NCBI GenBank assembly: GCA_005883305.1
Contig: VBAC01000001.1
Coordinates: 930,001 to 994,000, forward strand
Direction of reading: 5' to 3'
Length of the DNA: 64,000 nt
Source of the DNA: Alphaproteobacteria bacterium
Lineage (GTDB): Bacteria; Pseudomonadota; Alphaproteobacteria; Sphingomonadales; Sphingomonadaceae
Shown here piece by piece: positions 38,030 to 49,729 of the stretch; within the stretch, counting starts at the first letter, position 1; each line of letters opens with the position of its first letter. The notes under the pieces were generated by a model. The model made no database searches, was not told the DNA's origin, and worked only from the letters and a program-made list of their open reading frames with translations. Position numbers and translations under genes: made by a program.

Positions 38030-38788
38030 ATGGCGTCCACCGACGTCACCATGCAGCAATTGCTCGAGGCCGGAGCGCATTTCGGCCACCAGACCCACCG
38101 CTGGAACCCCAAGATGAAGCCGTACATCTTCGGCGAGCGCAACGGGGTGCACATCATCGACCTGTCGCAGACCGTGCCGCTCTTCGCGCGCGCGCTCGAC
38201 TTCGTCCGCCAGACCGCGGCGGCCGGCGGCAAGGTGCTGTTCGTCGGCACCAAGCGCCAGGCGCAGGATCCGATCGCCGAGGCTGCGCGCCGCTCGGGCC
38301 AGCATTTCGTCAACCACCGCTGGCTGGGCGGAATGCTCACCAACTGGAAGACCATCTCCAACTCGATCAGGCGCTTCAAGAGCCTCGAGGAGCAGCTCGC
38401 CGGCGACACCGCGGGCCTGACCAAGAAGGAGGTCCTCCAGCTGACCCGCGAGCGCGACAAGCTCGAGCTTTCGCTCGGCGGCATCCGCGACATGGGCGGA
38501 ATCCCGGACGTGATGTTCGTGATCGACGCCAACAAGGAAGAGCTGGCGATCAAGGAAGCGAACGTGCTCGGAATCCCGGTCGTCGCGATCCTCGATTCGA
38601 ACGTCAGCCCGCAGGGCATCGCCTTCCCGGTTCCGGGCAATGACGACGCCAGCCGCGCCATCCGCCTCTACACCGATGCGATCGCCGATGCGGTGCTCGC
38701 CGGCAAGCAGGGCGGCGCCCAGGCCCGCGGAGTCGACATCGGCGCGCAGGACGAGCCCCCGGCCGAGGCCGCGCTAGCCGAGGCTTAA
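38030..38788 (+). CDS. rpsB: Small ribosomal subunit protein uS2
   Basis: 252 residues. Starts at ATG with GGAAGGAG 6 bases upstream; longer reading to 37934 has no support. The S2 pattern is complete ([38 protein letters not shown], then [15 protein letters not shown]). The C-terminal tail is acidic. It is followed by tsf, the usual rpsB-tsf pair, separated by a 226 base gap with a large palindrome. Confidence 0.98.
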   Translation: MASTDVTMQQLLEAGAHFGHQTHRWNPKMKPYIFGERNGVHIIDLSQTVPLFARALDFVRQTAAAGGKVLFVGTKRQAQDPIAEAARRSGQHFVNHRWLGGMLTNWKTISNSIRRFKSLEEQLAGDTAGLTKKEVLQLTRERDKLELSLGGIRDMGGIPDVMFVIDANKEELAIKEANVLGIPVVAILDSNVSPQGIAFPVPGNDDASRAIRLYTDAIADAVLAGKQGGAQARGVDIGAQDEPPAEAALAEA

Positions 38789-38828
38789 TAAGTCCGGGCC
38801 GGCATCCCATATCGGATGCGACCCATTC

Positions 38829-38984
38829 CCGTTCGGGCTGAGCCTGTGCTTCGATACGGCATTTCGACTTCGCTCAATGCCTACTCAGCATGAGCGGTTT
38901 GGATTGAATAGCGAACCGCTCATCCTGAGTAGCGGCTGAGCTTGTCGAAGCCGCGTATCGAAGGACAGGCTCAGGGCGAACGGC
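38829..38984. repeat. 156 bp near-palindrome between rpsB and tsf (family B)
   Basis: Outer arms CCGTTCGGGCTGAGCCTG and CAGGCTCAGGGCGAACGG are an almost exact inverse pair. Inside, TTCGATACGGC and GCCGCGTATCGAA, TTCGACTTCGCTCAATGCC, TACTCAGCATGAGCGG and its inverse CCGCTCATCCTGAGTA follow in nested order. It could fold into one long arm. It lies between co-transcribed ribosomal genes, where a strong hairpin could attenuate or process the RNA. Confidence 0.8.
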
Positions 38985-39015
38985 GTTTTGGATAACCACC
39001 AAAAGGATACGAGAC

Positions 39016-39981
39016 ATGGCTGAGATCACGGCCGCGACTGTTAAGGAACTGCGTGAGCGCACCGGCGCCGGCATGATGGATTGCAAGAAGGCGCTCGGCG
39101 AGACGAACGGCGACATGGAAGCCGCCATCGACTGGCTGCGCACCAAGGGCCTCGCCGCCGCCGCCAAGAAGGCCGGCCGCCAGGCCGCCGAAGGCCTCGT
39201 CGGAGTCACCGTCGACGGCAGCAAGGGCGCGATCATCGAGGTCAACAGCGAGACCGACTTCGTCGCCAAGAACGAGCAGTTCCAGGATTTCGTGCGCACC
39301 GTCGCCGCGATCACGCTCGGCACGGGCAGCGACATCGAGGGGCTGAAGGACTCCTGCTGGCCGGGCGGCGGCACCGTCGAGGAGAAGCTGACCAACAACA
39401 TCGCGACGATCGGCGAGAACCAGTCGATCCGCCGCGCGGCTTTGCTCGAGGTAGAGCAGGGCGTGATCGTCTCCTACGTGCACAACGCGGTCGCTCCGGG
39501 CCTCGGCAAGATCGGCGTGCTGGTCGCGCTCGAGAGCGGCGCCGACAAGGGCGCGCTGGAGGCGCTCGGCAAGCATCTCGCCATGCACATCGCCGCGGCC
39601 AGCCCGTTGGCGATGACCGGCGACGCGCTCGATCCCGCTATGGTCGAGCGCGAGCGCGGCATCGCCCGTGAAAAGGCGGCCGAGAGCGGCAAGCCGGCCG
39701 AGATCGTCGAGAAGATGGTCGAAGGCGCGATGGCCAAGTTCCGCAAGGAGAACGCTTTGCTCTCGCAGCTCTTCGTCATGGACAACAAGACGAAGGTCGA
39801 GGACGTGATCGCCGCTTCGGCCAAGGAAGCCGGCGCTCCGGTCGCGCTCAAGGCCTATGTCCGCTTCCAGCTCGGCGAGGGCATCGAGAAGAAGGTCGAC
39901 GACTTCGCGGCCGAAGTCGCAGCGGCCTCGGGCGTAAAAAAAAACGTAGAGACGACGGACAAGGTTGAGCCCGTCGCCTGA
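39016..39981 (+). CDS. tsf: Translation elongation factor EF-Ts
   Basis: 321 residues; nucleotide exchange factor for EF-Tu. The UBA-like N-terminal domain ([21 protein letters not shown]) and [10 protein letters not shown] are conserved. The tail [15 protein letters not shown] is about 12 residues longer than usual: it follows a run of nine A at 39936-39944, and losing one A would end the protein at VKKT. ATG with AAGGAT upstream. pyrH follows. Confidence 0.96.
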   Translation: MAEITAATVKELRERTGAGMMDCKKALGETNGDMEAAIDWLRTKGLAAAAKKAGRQAAEGLVGVTVDGSKGAIIEVNSETDFVAKNEQFQDFVRTVAAITLGTGSDIEGLKDSCWPGGGTVEEKLTNNIATIGENQSIRRAALLEVEQGVIVSYVHNAVAPGLGKIGVLVALESGADKGALEALGKHLAMHIAAASPLAMTGDALDPAMVERERGIAREKAAESGKPAEIVEKMVEGAMAKFRKENALLSQLFVMDNKTKVEDVIAASAKEAGAPVALKAYVRFQLGEGIEKKVDDFAAEVAAASGVKKNVETTDKVEPVA

Positions 39982-40062
39982 ACGCCTTGGCAGGGTGGCG
40001 CGCGCCGATTAAGGTGCGCGCCGCCTGCCTGTCCGCTTGTTCAAACGACCCAAGGGAGCCTT

Positions 40063-40779
40063 ATGCCGCGCCCACGCTTCAACCGCATCCTCCTGAAGCT
40101 TTCCGGCGAAGTGCTGATGGGGGAGGGGCAGTTCGGCATCGATCCCGACACGGTCGCCCGGCTCGCAGGTGAGATCAAGGCCGCGGTCGACGACGGCCAC
40201 GCGCTTTGCCTGGTCGTCGGCGGCGGCAACATCTTCCGCGGCCTCGCGGGCGCGGCCGCCGGCTTCGACCGGGCGAGCGCCGACTATATGGGCATGCTGG
40301 CGACGGTGATGAACGCGCTCGCCATGCAGAACGCGCTCGAGAAGATCGGCGTCGACACGCGGGTCCAGTCCGCCATTCCGATGGCCACGGTCTCCGAGCC
40401 CTATATCCGCCGCCGGGCGGTCCGGCACATGGAGAAGGGCCGGGTGGTGATCTTCGCCGCCGGCACCGGTAACCCGTTCTTCACCACCGACACTGCAGCG
40501 GCGCTGCGCGCCGCCGAGATGGGCTGCGACGCTTTGTTCAAGGGCACCAGCGTCGACGGCGTCTACGATGCCGACCCGAAGCAGAAGACCGATGCAAAAC
40601 GTTACGAAACAGTCACTTTCGATCGGGTCCTTTCGGACAATCTGAAGGTGATGGACGCCACCGCCGTCGCGCTTTGCCGCGACAACAACATTCCCATCGT
40701 CGTCTTCAACGTCCGCGAGCGGGGCAATCTTGCCCGCGTGCTCGGCGGCGACGGCACGGCGACGACCGTCCAGAACTGA
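40063..40779 (+). CDS. pyrH: UMP kinase
   Basis: 238 residues of the amino acid kinase family; UMP to UDP using ATP, regulated by GTP and UTP. Start [10 protein letters not shown] (phosphate loop), [28 protein letters not shown] and the [14 protein letters not shown] substrate segment are all present. It lies between tsf and frr as in most proteobacteria. Confidence 0.97.
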   Translation: MPRPRFNRILLKLSGEVLMGEGQFGIDPDTVARLAGEIKAAVDDGHALCLVVGGGNIFRGLAGAAAGFDRASADYMGMLATVMNALAMQNALEKIGVDTRVQSAIPMATVSEPYIRRRAVRHMEKGRVVIFAAGTGNPFFTTDTAAALRAAEMGCDALFKGTSVDGVYDADPKQKTDAKRYETVTFDRVLSDNLKVMDATAVALCRDNNIPIVVFNVRERGNLARVLGGDGTATTVQN

Positions 40780-40789
40780 GGAGAGAAAC

Positions 40790-41343
40790 ATGCCCGCCTA
40801 TGACAAGGCCGATATCCAGCGCCGCATGCACGGCGCGGTCGAGGCGCTGAGGCACGATCTCAGCGGCCTGCGCACGGGCCGCGCCTCCACCGCCCTGCTC
40901 GATCCGGTCACGGTCGAGGTCTACGGCGCCAACATGCCGCTAAACCAGGTGGCCACCGTCTCAGCACCGGAGCCGCGGCTGCTGTCGGTGCAGGTGTGGG
41001 ACAAATCGAACGTCGGGCCGGTCGAAAAGGCGATCCGCAATGCGGGGCTCGGAATCAATCCGATCACCGACGGCACCCACATCCGCCTGCCGATCCCCGA
41101 TCTGACCGAAGAGCGGCGCAAGGAGCTCGCCAAGCTCGCCCATCAATATGCGGAGAAGGCCAGGGTCGCGGTCCGCAACGTCCGCCGCGACGGCATGGAC
41201 GCGCTCAAGACCGACGAGAAGAAGAAGGAAATCAGCGAGGACGAGCATAAGCGCCTCGACACCGAGGTGCAGAAGCTGACCGACGATACGATCAAGGAGA
41301 TCGACGACGTGCTCGGCGCCAAGGACCGGGAGATCCTCCAGAA

Positions 41344-41347
<4 letters not shown>
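40790..41347 (+). CDS. frr: Ribosome recycling factor
   Basis: 185 residues. With EF-G it splits post-termination ribosomes. [20 protein letters not shown], the proline-loop [12 protein letters not shown], and helical C-terminal [16 protein letters not shown] are standard. ATG at 40790 with GGAGAG 7 bases upstream; uppS begins in the last four bases (GTGA overlap). Confidence 0.97.
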
Positions 41348-42050
<703 letters not shown>

Positions 42051-42054
<4 letters not shown>

Positions 42055-42869
42055 GCGAAGCTGGTCAATCGGATCTGCCGACGCGCTTCGCCGCCGGCGT
42101 GGTGATGATCGCGGTCGCCCTGGGGGCGGCGACGCTCGGCGGCTGGTGGCTGCGCGCGCTGGTGGCCGCGGCGGCGGCCGTCATGCTGGTCGAGTGGGCC
42201 GACATGCAGCGCGTGGCGCGCAGGTGGGCCTATGTTTCGGCCGCGCTGGCGGCCGTAGCCCTGCTCGCCTTGAGCGAATATCTCTATCCCGCGGCCGAAG
42301 CCCTGGTCGAGGTCGAGACTCCCGATCTGGCGCCCAACTGGCTGGCGTTCGGCGCATTGGCCGGTCTCGGCGTGCTGATCGCCGCTGCGAGCCGGCGAGC
42401 GAAGATGGGCTGGGGCTTCGCCTATGTCACGATCCCGAGCTTCGGCCTGCTTTGCCTCTCATGGATCTGGGAGGTGCTCGTCCTGTGGGTTTTCGCAGTC
42501 ACCTGGGCGGTCGACATCTTCGCCTATTTCGCGGGCCGCGGCATCGGCGGCCCGAAGCTCGCGCCGCGGATCAGCCCGAACAAGACCTGGGCAGGGCTGA
42601 TCGGAGGCATGGCGGGCGCCGCTTTGGCCGGCTGGCTGATCGCTTATTGGTTCGAGCTGGAGCCCTTTTTCCGCTGGGCCGGCGCGCCGATGGGCCTCGC
42701 CGCCCAGATCGGGGACCTCTACGAAAGCTGGGAGAAGCGCCGCGCCGGGATCAAGGATTCGGGCGGCCTGCTCCCCGGACATGGCGGGGTGCTCGACCGG
42801 CTCGATGGGCTGCTCGCCGTGGCTCTCCTCACAACCGTCATGCTGATGGCGGGGTTCTGGACCGGGTGA
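42051..42869 (+). CDS. cdsA: Phosphatidate cytidylyltransferase
   Basis: 272 residues, multi-pass membrane enzyme giving CDP-diacylglycerol, the precursor of all phospholipids made by pssA and psd. The signature RRAGIKDSGGLLPGHGGVLDRLDG at the C-terminal end has the metal-binding residues. ATG overlaps the uppS stop (ATGA). An N-terminal set of small helices is alanine-rich. Confidence 0.95.
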
Positions 42870-44029
42870 GCGCGCGCACCATCACCATCTTGGGAGCGAC
42901 CGGGTCGGTCGGCCGCTCGACGCTCGATCTCGTCGCCCGCAACCGCGAGCGCTACGAGGTGCGCGCCCTCACCGCCCACACCGACGTTTCCGGCCTTGCC
43001 CAGCTGGCACGCGATTTCGGCGCCCGACAGGCCGTGATCGGCGACGAAAGGCTGCTGGGGGCGCTGAGGGACGCACTTGCCGGATCGGACGTCGAGGCGG
43101 CGGCAGGCGAGGGGGCAATCGCCGACGCCGCGGCCTCCGGCGCCGAATGGACGATGGCCGCGATCGTCGGCACCGCAGGCCTGACGCCGGTGATGCGCGC
43201 CCTCGAAGGCGGCGGAACGGTCGCCCTCGCCAACAAGGAGGCGCTGGTCACCGCCGGCGCGCTGATGACCGAGGCCGCGCGGGCGAGCGGCGCGACCCTG
43301 TTGCCTGTCGATTCCGAGCATAATGCGGTGTTCCAATGCTTCGACCGCGCCCATCCGCAATCCGTTCGGCGGATCATCCTCACCGCGAGCGGCGGACCGT
43401 TCCGCACCTGGCCGATCGAGCGCATGCGCGCCGCGACCCCGACGGAAGCGGTGGCCCATCCGAACTGGTCGATGGGCGCCAAGATCTCGGTCGATTGCGC
43501 GACCTTGATGAACAAGGGGCTCGAGCTGATCGAGGCCTTTCACATGTTCCCCGTCGGCGCCGACGCGCTCGACGTCGTCGTCCACCCCCAGTCGGTGATC
43601 CACAGCCTCGTCGAATATGTCGACGGCTCGGTCCTCGCGCAGCTTGGCGCGCCCGACATGCGCGTGCCGATCGCCCACACGCTCGCCTGGCCGGAACGGA
43701 TGGAGACGCCCTGCGAGCGGCTCGATCTCGTCGCCGTCGGCAGGCTCGATTTCGAGGCGCCCGACCTCGAGCGCTTCCCCGCTCTGGCTCTCGCGCGCAG
43801 TGCTTTGTCGCACGGTGGCCCCAAGCCGGCGATTCTCAACGCCGCCAACGAGGTGGCGGTCGCTTCTTTCCTTGAAAGGCGGATCGGTTTCCTCGATATC
43901 GCCGCTCTGGTCGGCGACGTGCTGGCCTGCTTTGACCCTCCCGCCCCCAGGTCGATCGACGAGGTGCTGGAGATCGACCGCGAAGCCCGGCGCGTGGCCG
44001 CCGAGGCGACAGGAAAGACCCGCATTTGA
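42866..44029 (+). CDS. dxr: 1-deoxy-D-xylulose-5-phosphate reductoisomerase
   Basis: 387 residues. Second step of the MEP isoprenoid pathway. NADPH site ILGATGSVGRSTLDLV, catalytic-domain NKEALVTAG, PVDSEHNAVFQ, ASGGPF and the NWSMGAKISVDCATLMNKGLELIEA helix. GTG start overlapping the cdsA stop. Isoprenoid units made here feed uppS in the same operon. Confidence 0.96.
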   Translation: MSARTITILGATGSVGRSTLDLVARNRERYEVRALTAHTDVSGLAQLARDFGARQAVIGDERLLGALRDALAGSDVEAAAGEGAIADAAASGAEWTMAAIVGTAGLTPVMRALEGGGTVALANKEALVTAGALMTEAARASGATLLPVDSEHNAVFQCFDRAHPQSVRRIILTASGGPFRTWPIERMRAATPTEAVAHPNWSMGAKISVDCATLMNKGLELIEAFHMFPVGADALDVVVHPQSVIHSLVEYVDGSVLAQLGAPDMRVPIAHTLAWPERMETPCERLDLVAVGRLDFEAPDLERFPALALARSALSHGGPKPAILNAANEVAVASFLERRIGFLDIAALVGDVLACFDPPAPRSIDEVLEIDREARRVAAEATGKTRI

Positions 44030-45159
44030 ACAGTCCCGGCCTCGCCTTCACCATCCTGGCGTTCCTGCTTGCCATCGGCCCACTCATCATCGTCCACGAG
44101 CTCGGCCATTATCTGACCGGGCGGCTGTTCGGGGTGAAGGCCGACACCTTCTCGATCGGCTTCGGCCGCGAGGTCGCGGGGTGGACCGACAAGCGGGGCA
44201 CGCGCTGGAAGGTCGGCTGGCTCCCGCTCGGCGGCTACGTCAAGTTCAAGGGCGACATGAACCCGGCCTCTACGCCAAGCGACGAATGGCTTTCCATGCC
44301 GGCGGCGGAGAGGGCCGAGACGTTCCAGGCCCAGAAGCTGTGGCGGCGCTTCCTGATCGTCGCCGCCGGCCCGGTGACCAATTTCCTGTTCGCGATCGTC
44401 GCCTTCATGATCATCTTCGCGGCGGTCGGCTATCCGACGACCCCTGCCGGCGTCGGCGCGGTCTCGCCTGGAAGCGCGGCGGAGGCCGCGGGCTTCAGGC
44501 CGGGGGACCAGATCGTCGGCGTCGACGGCAACCGCATCGAAACCTTCGCCGACCTTCAGTCCTATGTCATGCTCCGTCCTGAGGAGGAGATGGCCTTCGA
44601 CGTCCGGCGCGAGGGCCGCACCATCGTCCTTCACGCGACGACGCGGGCAGAGATGCGCGAGGACGAGTTCCACAATCGCGCCCGTGCCGGCCTGCTCGGC
44701 GTCAGCCCCAATGGCGCTCTCGAATTCGCTCCGCTGCCCCTCAGCCAGCTGCCGGGCACGGCGATCAAAACGACCGCCGGAATCGTCGAATCGATGATGG
44801 TCGCGCTGGGCCAGGTCGCGTCCGGACGGCGCTCGCTCCAGGAGCTCGGCGGGCCGCTCAAGATCGCGGAAGTGTCTGGCCAGCAGGCGAGTCTCGGCTG
44901 GCTGCCCTTCTTCTGGCTGATGAGCGTCGTCTCAATTAATCTGGGATTCATCAACCTCTTGCCAATCCCGCTGCTCGACGGGGGGCACCTGTTGTTCTAC
45001 GCGATCGAGGGAGTGAGGCGCAAACCGCTCAGGCCGGAAGCCCAGGAATGGGCGTTCAGGACGGGGCTCGCAGTGCTGCTGGCGCTGATGGCCTTCGTCA
45101 CCTTCAACGACTTGGCCTCTTTCGGCCTTTTTAGTGGGCTTGGCCGCTTGATCGGCTAA
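44026..45159 (+). CDS. rseP: Site-2 protease RseP
   Basis: 377 residues, membrane zinc protease that cuts transmembrane anti-sigma factors. HELGH is residues 24-28, the LDG zinc motif has Asp318 in LLPIPLLDGGHL, and a PDZ domain lies between (SPGSAAEAAGFRPGDQIVGVDG). TTG start overlapping the dxr stop. E. coli has two PDZ domains; only one is evident here. Which sigma factor it governs is not shown. Confidence 0.93.
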   Translation: MNSPGLAFTILAFLLAIGPLIIVHELGHYLTGRLFGVKADTFSIGFGREVAGWTDKRGTRWKVGWLPLGGYVKFKGDMNPASTPSDEWLSMPAAERAETFQAQKLWRRFLIVAAGPVTNFLFAIVAFMIIFAAVGYPTTPAGVGAVSPGSAAEAAGFRPGDQIVGVDGNRIETFADLQSYVMLRPEEEMAFDVRREGRTIVLHATTRAEMREDEFHNRARAGLLGVSPNGALEFAPLPLSQLPGTAIKTTAGIVESMMVALGQVASGRRSLQELGGPLKIAEVSGQQASLGWLPFFWLMSVVSINLGFINLLPIPLLDGGHLLFYAIEGVRRKPLRPEAQEWAFRTGLAVLLALMAFVTFNDLASFGLFSGLGRLIG

Positions 45160-45239
45160 GCATGTTCGGGCAGGGCGAGCGATTACAGGGAGTGAGGCCG
45201 GACGCTGCATCCGGCCGTTCAATCAAAAGGCGGGGACGC

Positions 45240-47960
45240 GTGAGGGCGAAAGAAGTTTTTCCGAAAGGCCGTAGACTGTGCACCGCGCTGATGATCGGAA
45301 CGGTCGTCGGCGGGTTTGGCGCACCGGCCATGGCTCAGTCCATCCCTGCCGGAGCCCCGGCGCAGAATGCCCCGGCTCAGGCCCCCGCGGGGCAAGCCGC
45401 TCCCGAAGCTCCTCCGGCTCTGCCCGGGACGACGGTGGCGCCCGAGCCGACGCGCAACGTCGCCTCGGTCACCGTGCAGGGCAATCAGCGGCTCGAGGCC
45501 GAAACCGTTCTTTCCTACACCTCGCTGCGGATCGGCCAGCCTTACGATCAGGAGCGTCTCGATCAGGCGCTTCGCGATCTCTACGCGACGGAATTGTTCG
45601 CCGACGTCGTCATCGCCGGCGCCGACACCGGCAACCTCATCATCCAGGTGCGTGAGAACCCGGTCATCAACCGGATCGTCCTCGAGGGCAACCACCGCAT
45701 CAAGGACGACAAGATCACGCCGGAAATCCGGTTGGCTCCGCGCCAGATCTTCACCCGCAGCCGTGCCCGCGCCGACGTCGCGCGGATCATCGAGCTCTAC
45801 CGCCGCCAGGGCCGCTACGCCGCCAGCGTCGAGCCGCAGATCGTCCAGCTCGACCAGAACCGCGTCGACGTGGTGTTCGAGATCAACGAAGGGCCGCGCT
45901 CGCGAGTCCGCCGGATCAACATCATCGGCAACGAGGAGTTCGGCGACCACCGCCTGATCCAGGAAATGGCGACGCGCGAGCATGTCTGGTACAACATCTT
46001 CAGCTCGCGCGACACCTACGATCCCGATCGGCTCGCCTACGACCAGCAGAAGCTTCGGCAATTCTACCTGACTCAGGGCTATGCCGATTTCCGCGTCGTC
46101 TCCGCGGTCGCCGAGCTGACTCCGGACCGCCGCGACTTCATCATCACCTACGTGGTCGAGGAGGGGGACCGCTACAAGTTCGGCGACCTCTCCGTCGAGA
46201 GCGACATCCGCGATTTCAGCGCCGACCGGCTCCGCGCGCGGCTGCCGATGCACACCGGCGACTGGTACAACGCCCAGCTGGTCGAGGACACCCTCACCCA
46301 GCTCAACGAGCTGGCCGGCGTGTTCGGCTACGCCTTTTCGGACGTGCGCCCGCAATACACCCGAAGCCGCGAAAACCTCACCATGGGGATCGCCTTCCAC
46401 GTCGCCGAAACTCCCCGCGTCTACGTCGAGCGGGTCGACATCAGCGGCAATTCGACCACCCAGGACAAGGTGATCCGGCGCGAGTTCCGCCTCGCGGAGG
46501 GCGATCCCTTCAACAACGTCCGCGTCCGCCGCTCGCGCGACCGGATCCAGTCGCTCGGCTATTTCCAGGACAATCTCGAGATCACCCAGGAGCAGGGCTC
46601 GGCGCCCGACCGCGTGGTGCTCGGCGTGGCGGTGGAGGAGCGTGCGACGGGCCAGCTCCAGCTTTCGGCGGGCTTTTCGAGCATCGAGCGATTCCTCGTC
46701 AACATGTCGATCCAGCAGCGCAACTTCCGCGGCCACGGCCAGGAGCTGCGCGCGGCGGTCAATTATTCGAGCTACTCCAAGTCGATCGAGCTCGGCTTCA
46801 CCGAGCCCTATCTGTTCGACCGCAACATCGCGATCGGGTTCGACGTCTACCGGCGCGACCTCAACAGCTTCAACTTCCTCGGCAACGACCGCACCACCAC
46901 CTACCAGCAGATCACCACCGGCGGCCAGGTCCGCTCCGGCCTGGCGCTGACCGAGACTCTGCAGCTCGCCTTGCGCTACAGCCTCAATTACGACGAGATC
47001 AGCCTCAACCAGGACATCTATTTCACCGATCCCGACGGCGCCGGCCCGCTTCCCGCGGTCTGCAACCCGCTGGTCGCCGGCCGCTATCTTTGCGACACGA
47101 TCGGCGACCGGCTGACCTCCTCGGCCGGCTATTCGGTGGTCTGGGACACGCTCAACAACCGGCTCCATCCCAATCACGGCACGCGCATCGTGTTCAACCA
47201 GGATTTCGCCGGCATCGGCGGCGACGTCCACTATCTGCGCACCCGCCTGCTCGCCGCGAAATATTGGAACGTCTTCGGCAACTTCATCTTCTCGCTGTCC
47301 GGCGAGGCGGGCTACATCCACAGCTTCGACGAGGGCACGCCGACCGACGATCCGGTCCGGCTGACCGACCGCTTCTTCCTCGGCAGCCCGCAGATCCGCG
47401 GCTTCGACATTCGCGGCGTCGGCCCGCGAATCCAGCGCACGCCCTATCTCTACGATCTCGACGCATCGGGCGTGGCGACCAACGTCAGGCTCAGCGAGGA
47501 TCCCAATTCGATCGTCGACGACGCGCTCGGCGGGCGCGCTTATTATCTCGCCCGCGCGGAGCTCGAGATTCCGCTGGGCGCGAGCATGCGCGAGCTCGGC
47601 CTTCGCCCGTCGGTGTTCGTCGATATCGGCGCGGTGTGGGGCGTTCGCCAGCCGGATCTGATCAACATCGATCCGAACAACCCGCTCGCCTTCAACGCCT
47701 GCACCGGCACCGGCGGCGCGATCACGCTTCGGCGGGGCGCGTGCGACACCGCGAGCGGCGAATCGCTGACCCGCTCCGCCACTCAGCCGTTCCGCGAGGT
47801 CTTCCTGGGAGATTCGCCGAGCCCGCGCCTCTCGGTCGGCTTCGGCGCAAACTGGAACTCGCCCTTCGGCCCGTTCCGGATCGATATCGCCCATGCTCTG
47901 CTTCACGAGCCCGGCGACGACACCAAGCTCTTCACCTTCAACGTAGGGACTGCATTCTAA
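45240..47960 (+). CDS. bamA: Outer membrane protein assembly factor BamA
   Basis: 906 residues from the GTG at 45240. Five POTRA domains ([78 protein letters not shown]) and a C-terminal beta-barrel with the lid motif [13 protein letters not shown]. It inserts outer membrane proteins. The GTG was preferred over the ATG at 45162: AAGGCGGGG lies just upstream and the signal peptide [22 protein letters not shown] then has a normal length; the ATG would add 26 residues. Confidence 0.93.
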   Translation: MRAKEVFPKGRRLCTALMIGTVVGGFGAPAMAQSIPAGAPAQNAPAQAPAGQAAPEAPPALPGTTVAPEPTRNVASVTVQGNQRLEAETVLSYTSLRIGQPYDQERLDQALRDLYATELFADVVIAGADTGNLIIQVRENPVINRIVLEGNHRIKDDKITPEIRLAPRQIFTRSRARADVARIIELYRRQGRYAASVEPQIVQLDQNRVDVVFEINEGPRSRVRRINIIGNEEFGDHRLIQEMATREHVWYNIFSSRDTYDPDRLAYDQQKLRQFYLTQGYADFRVVSAVAELTPDRRDFIITYVVEEGDRYKFGDLSVESDIRDFSADRLRARLPMHTGDWYNAQLVEDTLTQLNELAGVFGYAFSDVRPQYTRSRENLTMGIAFHVAETPRVYVERVDISGNSTTQDKVIRREFRLAEGDPFNNVRVRRSRDRIQSLGYFQDNLEITQEQGSAPDRVVLGVAVEERATGQLQLSAGFSSIERFLVNMSIQQRNFRGHGQELRAAVNYSSYSKSIELGFTEPYLFDRNIAIGFDVYRRDLNSFNFLGNDRTTTYQQITTGGQVRSGLALTETLQLALRYSLNYDEISLNQDIYFTDPDGAGPLPAVCNPLVAGRYLCDTIGDRLTSSAGYSVVWDTLNNRLHPNHGTRIVFNQDFAGIGGDVHYLRTRLLAAKYWNVFGNFIFSLSGEAGYIHSFDEGTPTDDPVRLTDRFFLGSPQIRGFDIRGVGPRIQRTPYLYDLDASGVATNVRLSEDPNSIVDDALGGRAYYLARAELEIPLGASMRELGLRPSVFVDIGAVWGVRQPDLINIDPNNPLAFNACTGTGGAITLRRGACDTASGESLTRSATQPFREVFLGDSPSPRLSVGFGANWNSPFGPFRIDIAHALLHEPGDDTKLFTFNVGTAF

Positions 47961-48589
47961 TGAACAAACTCCTCCTCGCGCCGGTCGTTGCCGGCCTAGC
48001 CTTGACCGCTGCGGTCGCCGCCCAGGCGCAGCAGCTTCCCGCGGCCGTGGTCGCGGTGGTCAACCGCAACCAGGTCGCCCAGACCTGCACGCCCTGCGCG
48101 GCCGCGACCGGCCAGCTTCAGGCCCAGGGCCAGGCGTTCCAGTCGCGCCAGGCGCAGCTCGCGGGGCCCCTCCAGGCCGAGCAGCAGGCGATCCAGACGG
48201 CGATCAACGCGCTGCCCGCGAACGGCCAGCCCGACGCCGCGCTGACCGCCCGCATCCGCGCCTTCGAAACCAACCGCGACGCGGCTTCCGCCGAGCTCGG
48301 CCGCACGCAGCAGACGCTGCAGCGCAACGAGAATTACGTCGTTCAGCAGATCCTGCAGCGGATGCAGCCGATGATCCAGCAGGTCGCGCAGCAGCGCGGC
48401 GCGACCGTCGTGCTCGACACGACCGACGTGCTCACCTCGTCGCCGCAGGTCGATCTGACCCCGGCCGTGCTGGCGCTGATGAACGCCAACGCCACGCCGT
48501 TCAACGTCACCGCGCCGGCCCCGGCCGCGGCGCCCGCCGCCGCGACGCCCGCGCCGGCCCAGCAGCGCCCGCGCCCGCCGGGCCGCTAA
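47960..48589 (+). CDS. skp: OmpH/Skp-family periplasmic chaperone
   Basis: 209 residues, signal peptide [24 protein letters not shown]. OmpH-type mature sequence: [14 protein letters not shown], a long Gln/Ala-rich coiled coil, and [18 protein letters not shown]. The C-terminal tail is Ala/Pro rich, beyond normal Skp. Holds outer membrane proteins for BamA. TAATG coupling to bamA and to fabZ. A CTPC pair (residues 39-42) is unusual for Skp. Confidence 0.85.
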   Translation: MNKLLLAPVVAGLALTAAVAAQAQQLPAAVVAVVNRNQVAQTCTPCAAATGQLQAQGQAFQSRQAQLAGPLQAEQQAIQTAINALPANGQPDAALTARIRAFETNRDAASAELGRTQQTLQRNENYVVQQILQRMQPMIQQVAQQRGATVVLDTTDVLTSSPQVDLTPAVLALMNANATPFNVTAPAPAAAPAAATPAPAQQRPRPPGR

Positions 48590-49074
48590 TGGCGAAAGAG
48601 TCCAGCGCCGCTGTCCCTGCCTCCGTCGGCCCGCTCGACGTCAGGCAGGTGATGGCGGCGCTGCCGCATCGCTTCCCGATGCTTCTGGTCGACCGGGTCG
48701 AAGAGCTCGTCCCGGACCGGCGAATCGTCGCCGTTAAGGCGGTGACGATCAACGAGCATTTCTTCGCCGGCCATTTTCCGGACCGGCCGATCATGCCCGG
48801 CGTTCTGATCGTCGAGGCTTTGGCTCAGGCCGCCGGCGTGCTCGCGGTCGAATCGCTCGGCCTGTCGGGCTCCGGCAAGCTGGTCTATTTCATGGCCATC
48901 GACGGCGCGAAGTTCCGTGCACCCGTCGAGCCCGGCGTTCTGCTTCGTCTCGAGGTCGAGTTCGTTCAGAAGCGCGCCACGGTCTGCAAGTTCGCGGGCA
49001 AGGCCTATGTCGGCGACAAGCTCGCCGCCCAGGCGGATTTCACGGCGATGATCGCGGATCCGCCAGCTTCCTGA
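48589..49074 (+). CDS. fabZ: 3-hydroxyacyl-ACP dehydratase FabZ
   Basis: 161 residues; fatty-acid elongation step removing water from 3-hydroxyacyl-ACP. Hot-dog fold, catalytic His62 in [20 protein letters not shown] and Glu76. It closes the operon. In most Gram-negatives lpxD precedes fabZ and lpxA, lpxB follow; none is here. Its end overlaps btuD on the other strand by 35 bases. Confidence 0.96.
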   Translation: MAKESSAAVPASVGPLDVRQVMAALPHRFPMLLVDRVEELVPDRRIVAVKAVTINEHFFAGHFPDRPIMPGVLIVEALAQAAGVLAVESLGLSGSGKLVYFMAIDGAKFRAPVEPGVLLRLEVEFVQKRATVCKFAGKAYVGDKLAAQADFTAMIADPPAS

Positions 49075-49729
49075 CCTCGCTCCAGCGGCCGCCGCGCCGC
49101 TCGATGCCGAAAATCTCCGGCACCTTCTCCATCCCCTCGGCCGCGATCCGCCCCTTATTCATCACCACCACCCGGTCGGCATAATGTTCGGCCGCGTCGA
49201 GATCGTGGACCGCGATCAGCGCCGCACGTCCACCCTGCGCCACTTCCGCGCGCACCAGCTCCATCAGCCGGATCTGCCACAGCGGATCGAGATTGGCGGT
49301 CGGCTCGTCGAGCAGCAGCAGCTTCGGCCGGGGCGCGAGCGCCCGGGCGATCAGCACGCGGCTGCGCTCGCCGGTCGAGAGCGTGTCGATTCGCCGGTCG
49401 AGCAGCGGATCGAGCTCGAGCGCCGGAAACGCCGCCTGGCCGCCGCCGAGCGCGATCAGATCGCGCGCCGGTAAAGGCCAGGGGACGTCCCGCGACGCCG
49501 GCAGATAGGTGAGGTGCGCCGGCCTCAGCGAAGGGGGGAGGGTGCGCGGATCGATCCCCTCCATGTCGACCTCGCCCGCCGCGGCGCCGATCCCGGCCAG
49601 CGCATGGAGCAGGCTGGTCTTGCCGCTGCCGTTGGGGCCGATCAGGCAGACGAGCTCGCCCGCGCGGATTTGGACGGAGGCGTCCTCGAGACGTCCCGGA
49701 AGCGAAAGGCCCGAAGCTTCAAGGATCAT
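49040..49729 (-). CDS. btuD: ABC transporter ATP-binding protein, cobalamin uptake
   Basis: 229 residues. Walker A GPNGSGKT, signature LSTGERSRV (LSxGE type), Walker [14 protein letters not shown] and the His switch VHDLDAAEH. FecE/BtuD family. The ATG overlaps the permease stop. Position behind a cobalamin riboswitch, with btuB, btuF and btuC upstream, supports B12 import. Confidence 0.85.
   Translation of the reverse strand: MILEASGLSLPGRLEDASVQIRAGELVCLIGPNGSGKTSLLHALAGIGAAAGEVDMEGIDPRTLPPSLRPAHLTYLPASRDVPWPLPARDLIALGGGQAAFPALELDPLLDRRIDTLSTGERSRVLIARALAPRPKLLLLDEPTANLDPLWQIRLMELVRAEVAQGGRAALIAVHDLDAAEHYADRVVVMNKGRIAAEGMEKVPEIFGIERRGGRWSEVRKLADPRSSP

Noticed and set aside
45219-47906. An 895-codon open frame on the minus strand opposite bamA
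   Set aside because: Composition is the mirror of GC3-biased bamA codons (long runs of Asp/Val/Arg/Ala/Glu) with no domain; bamA is certain.
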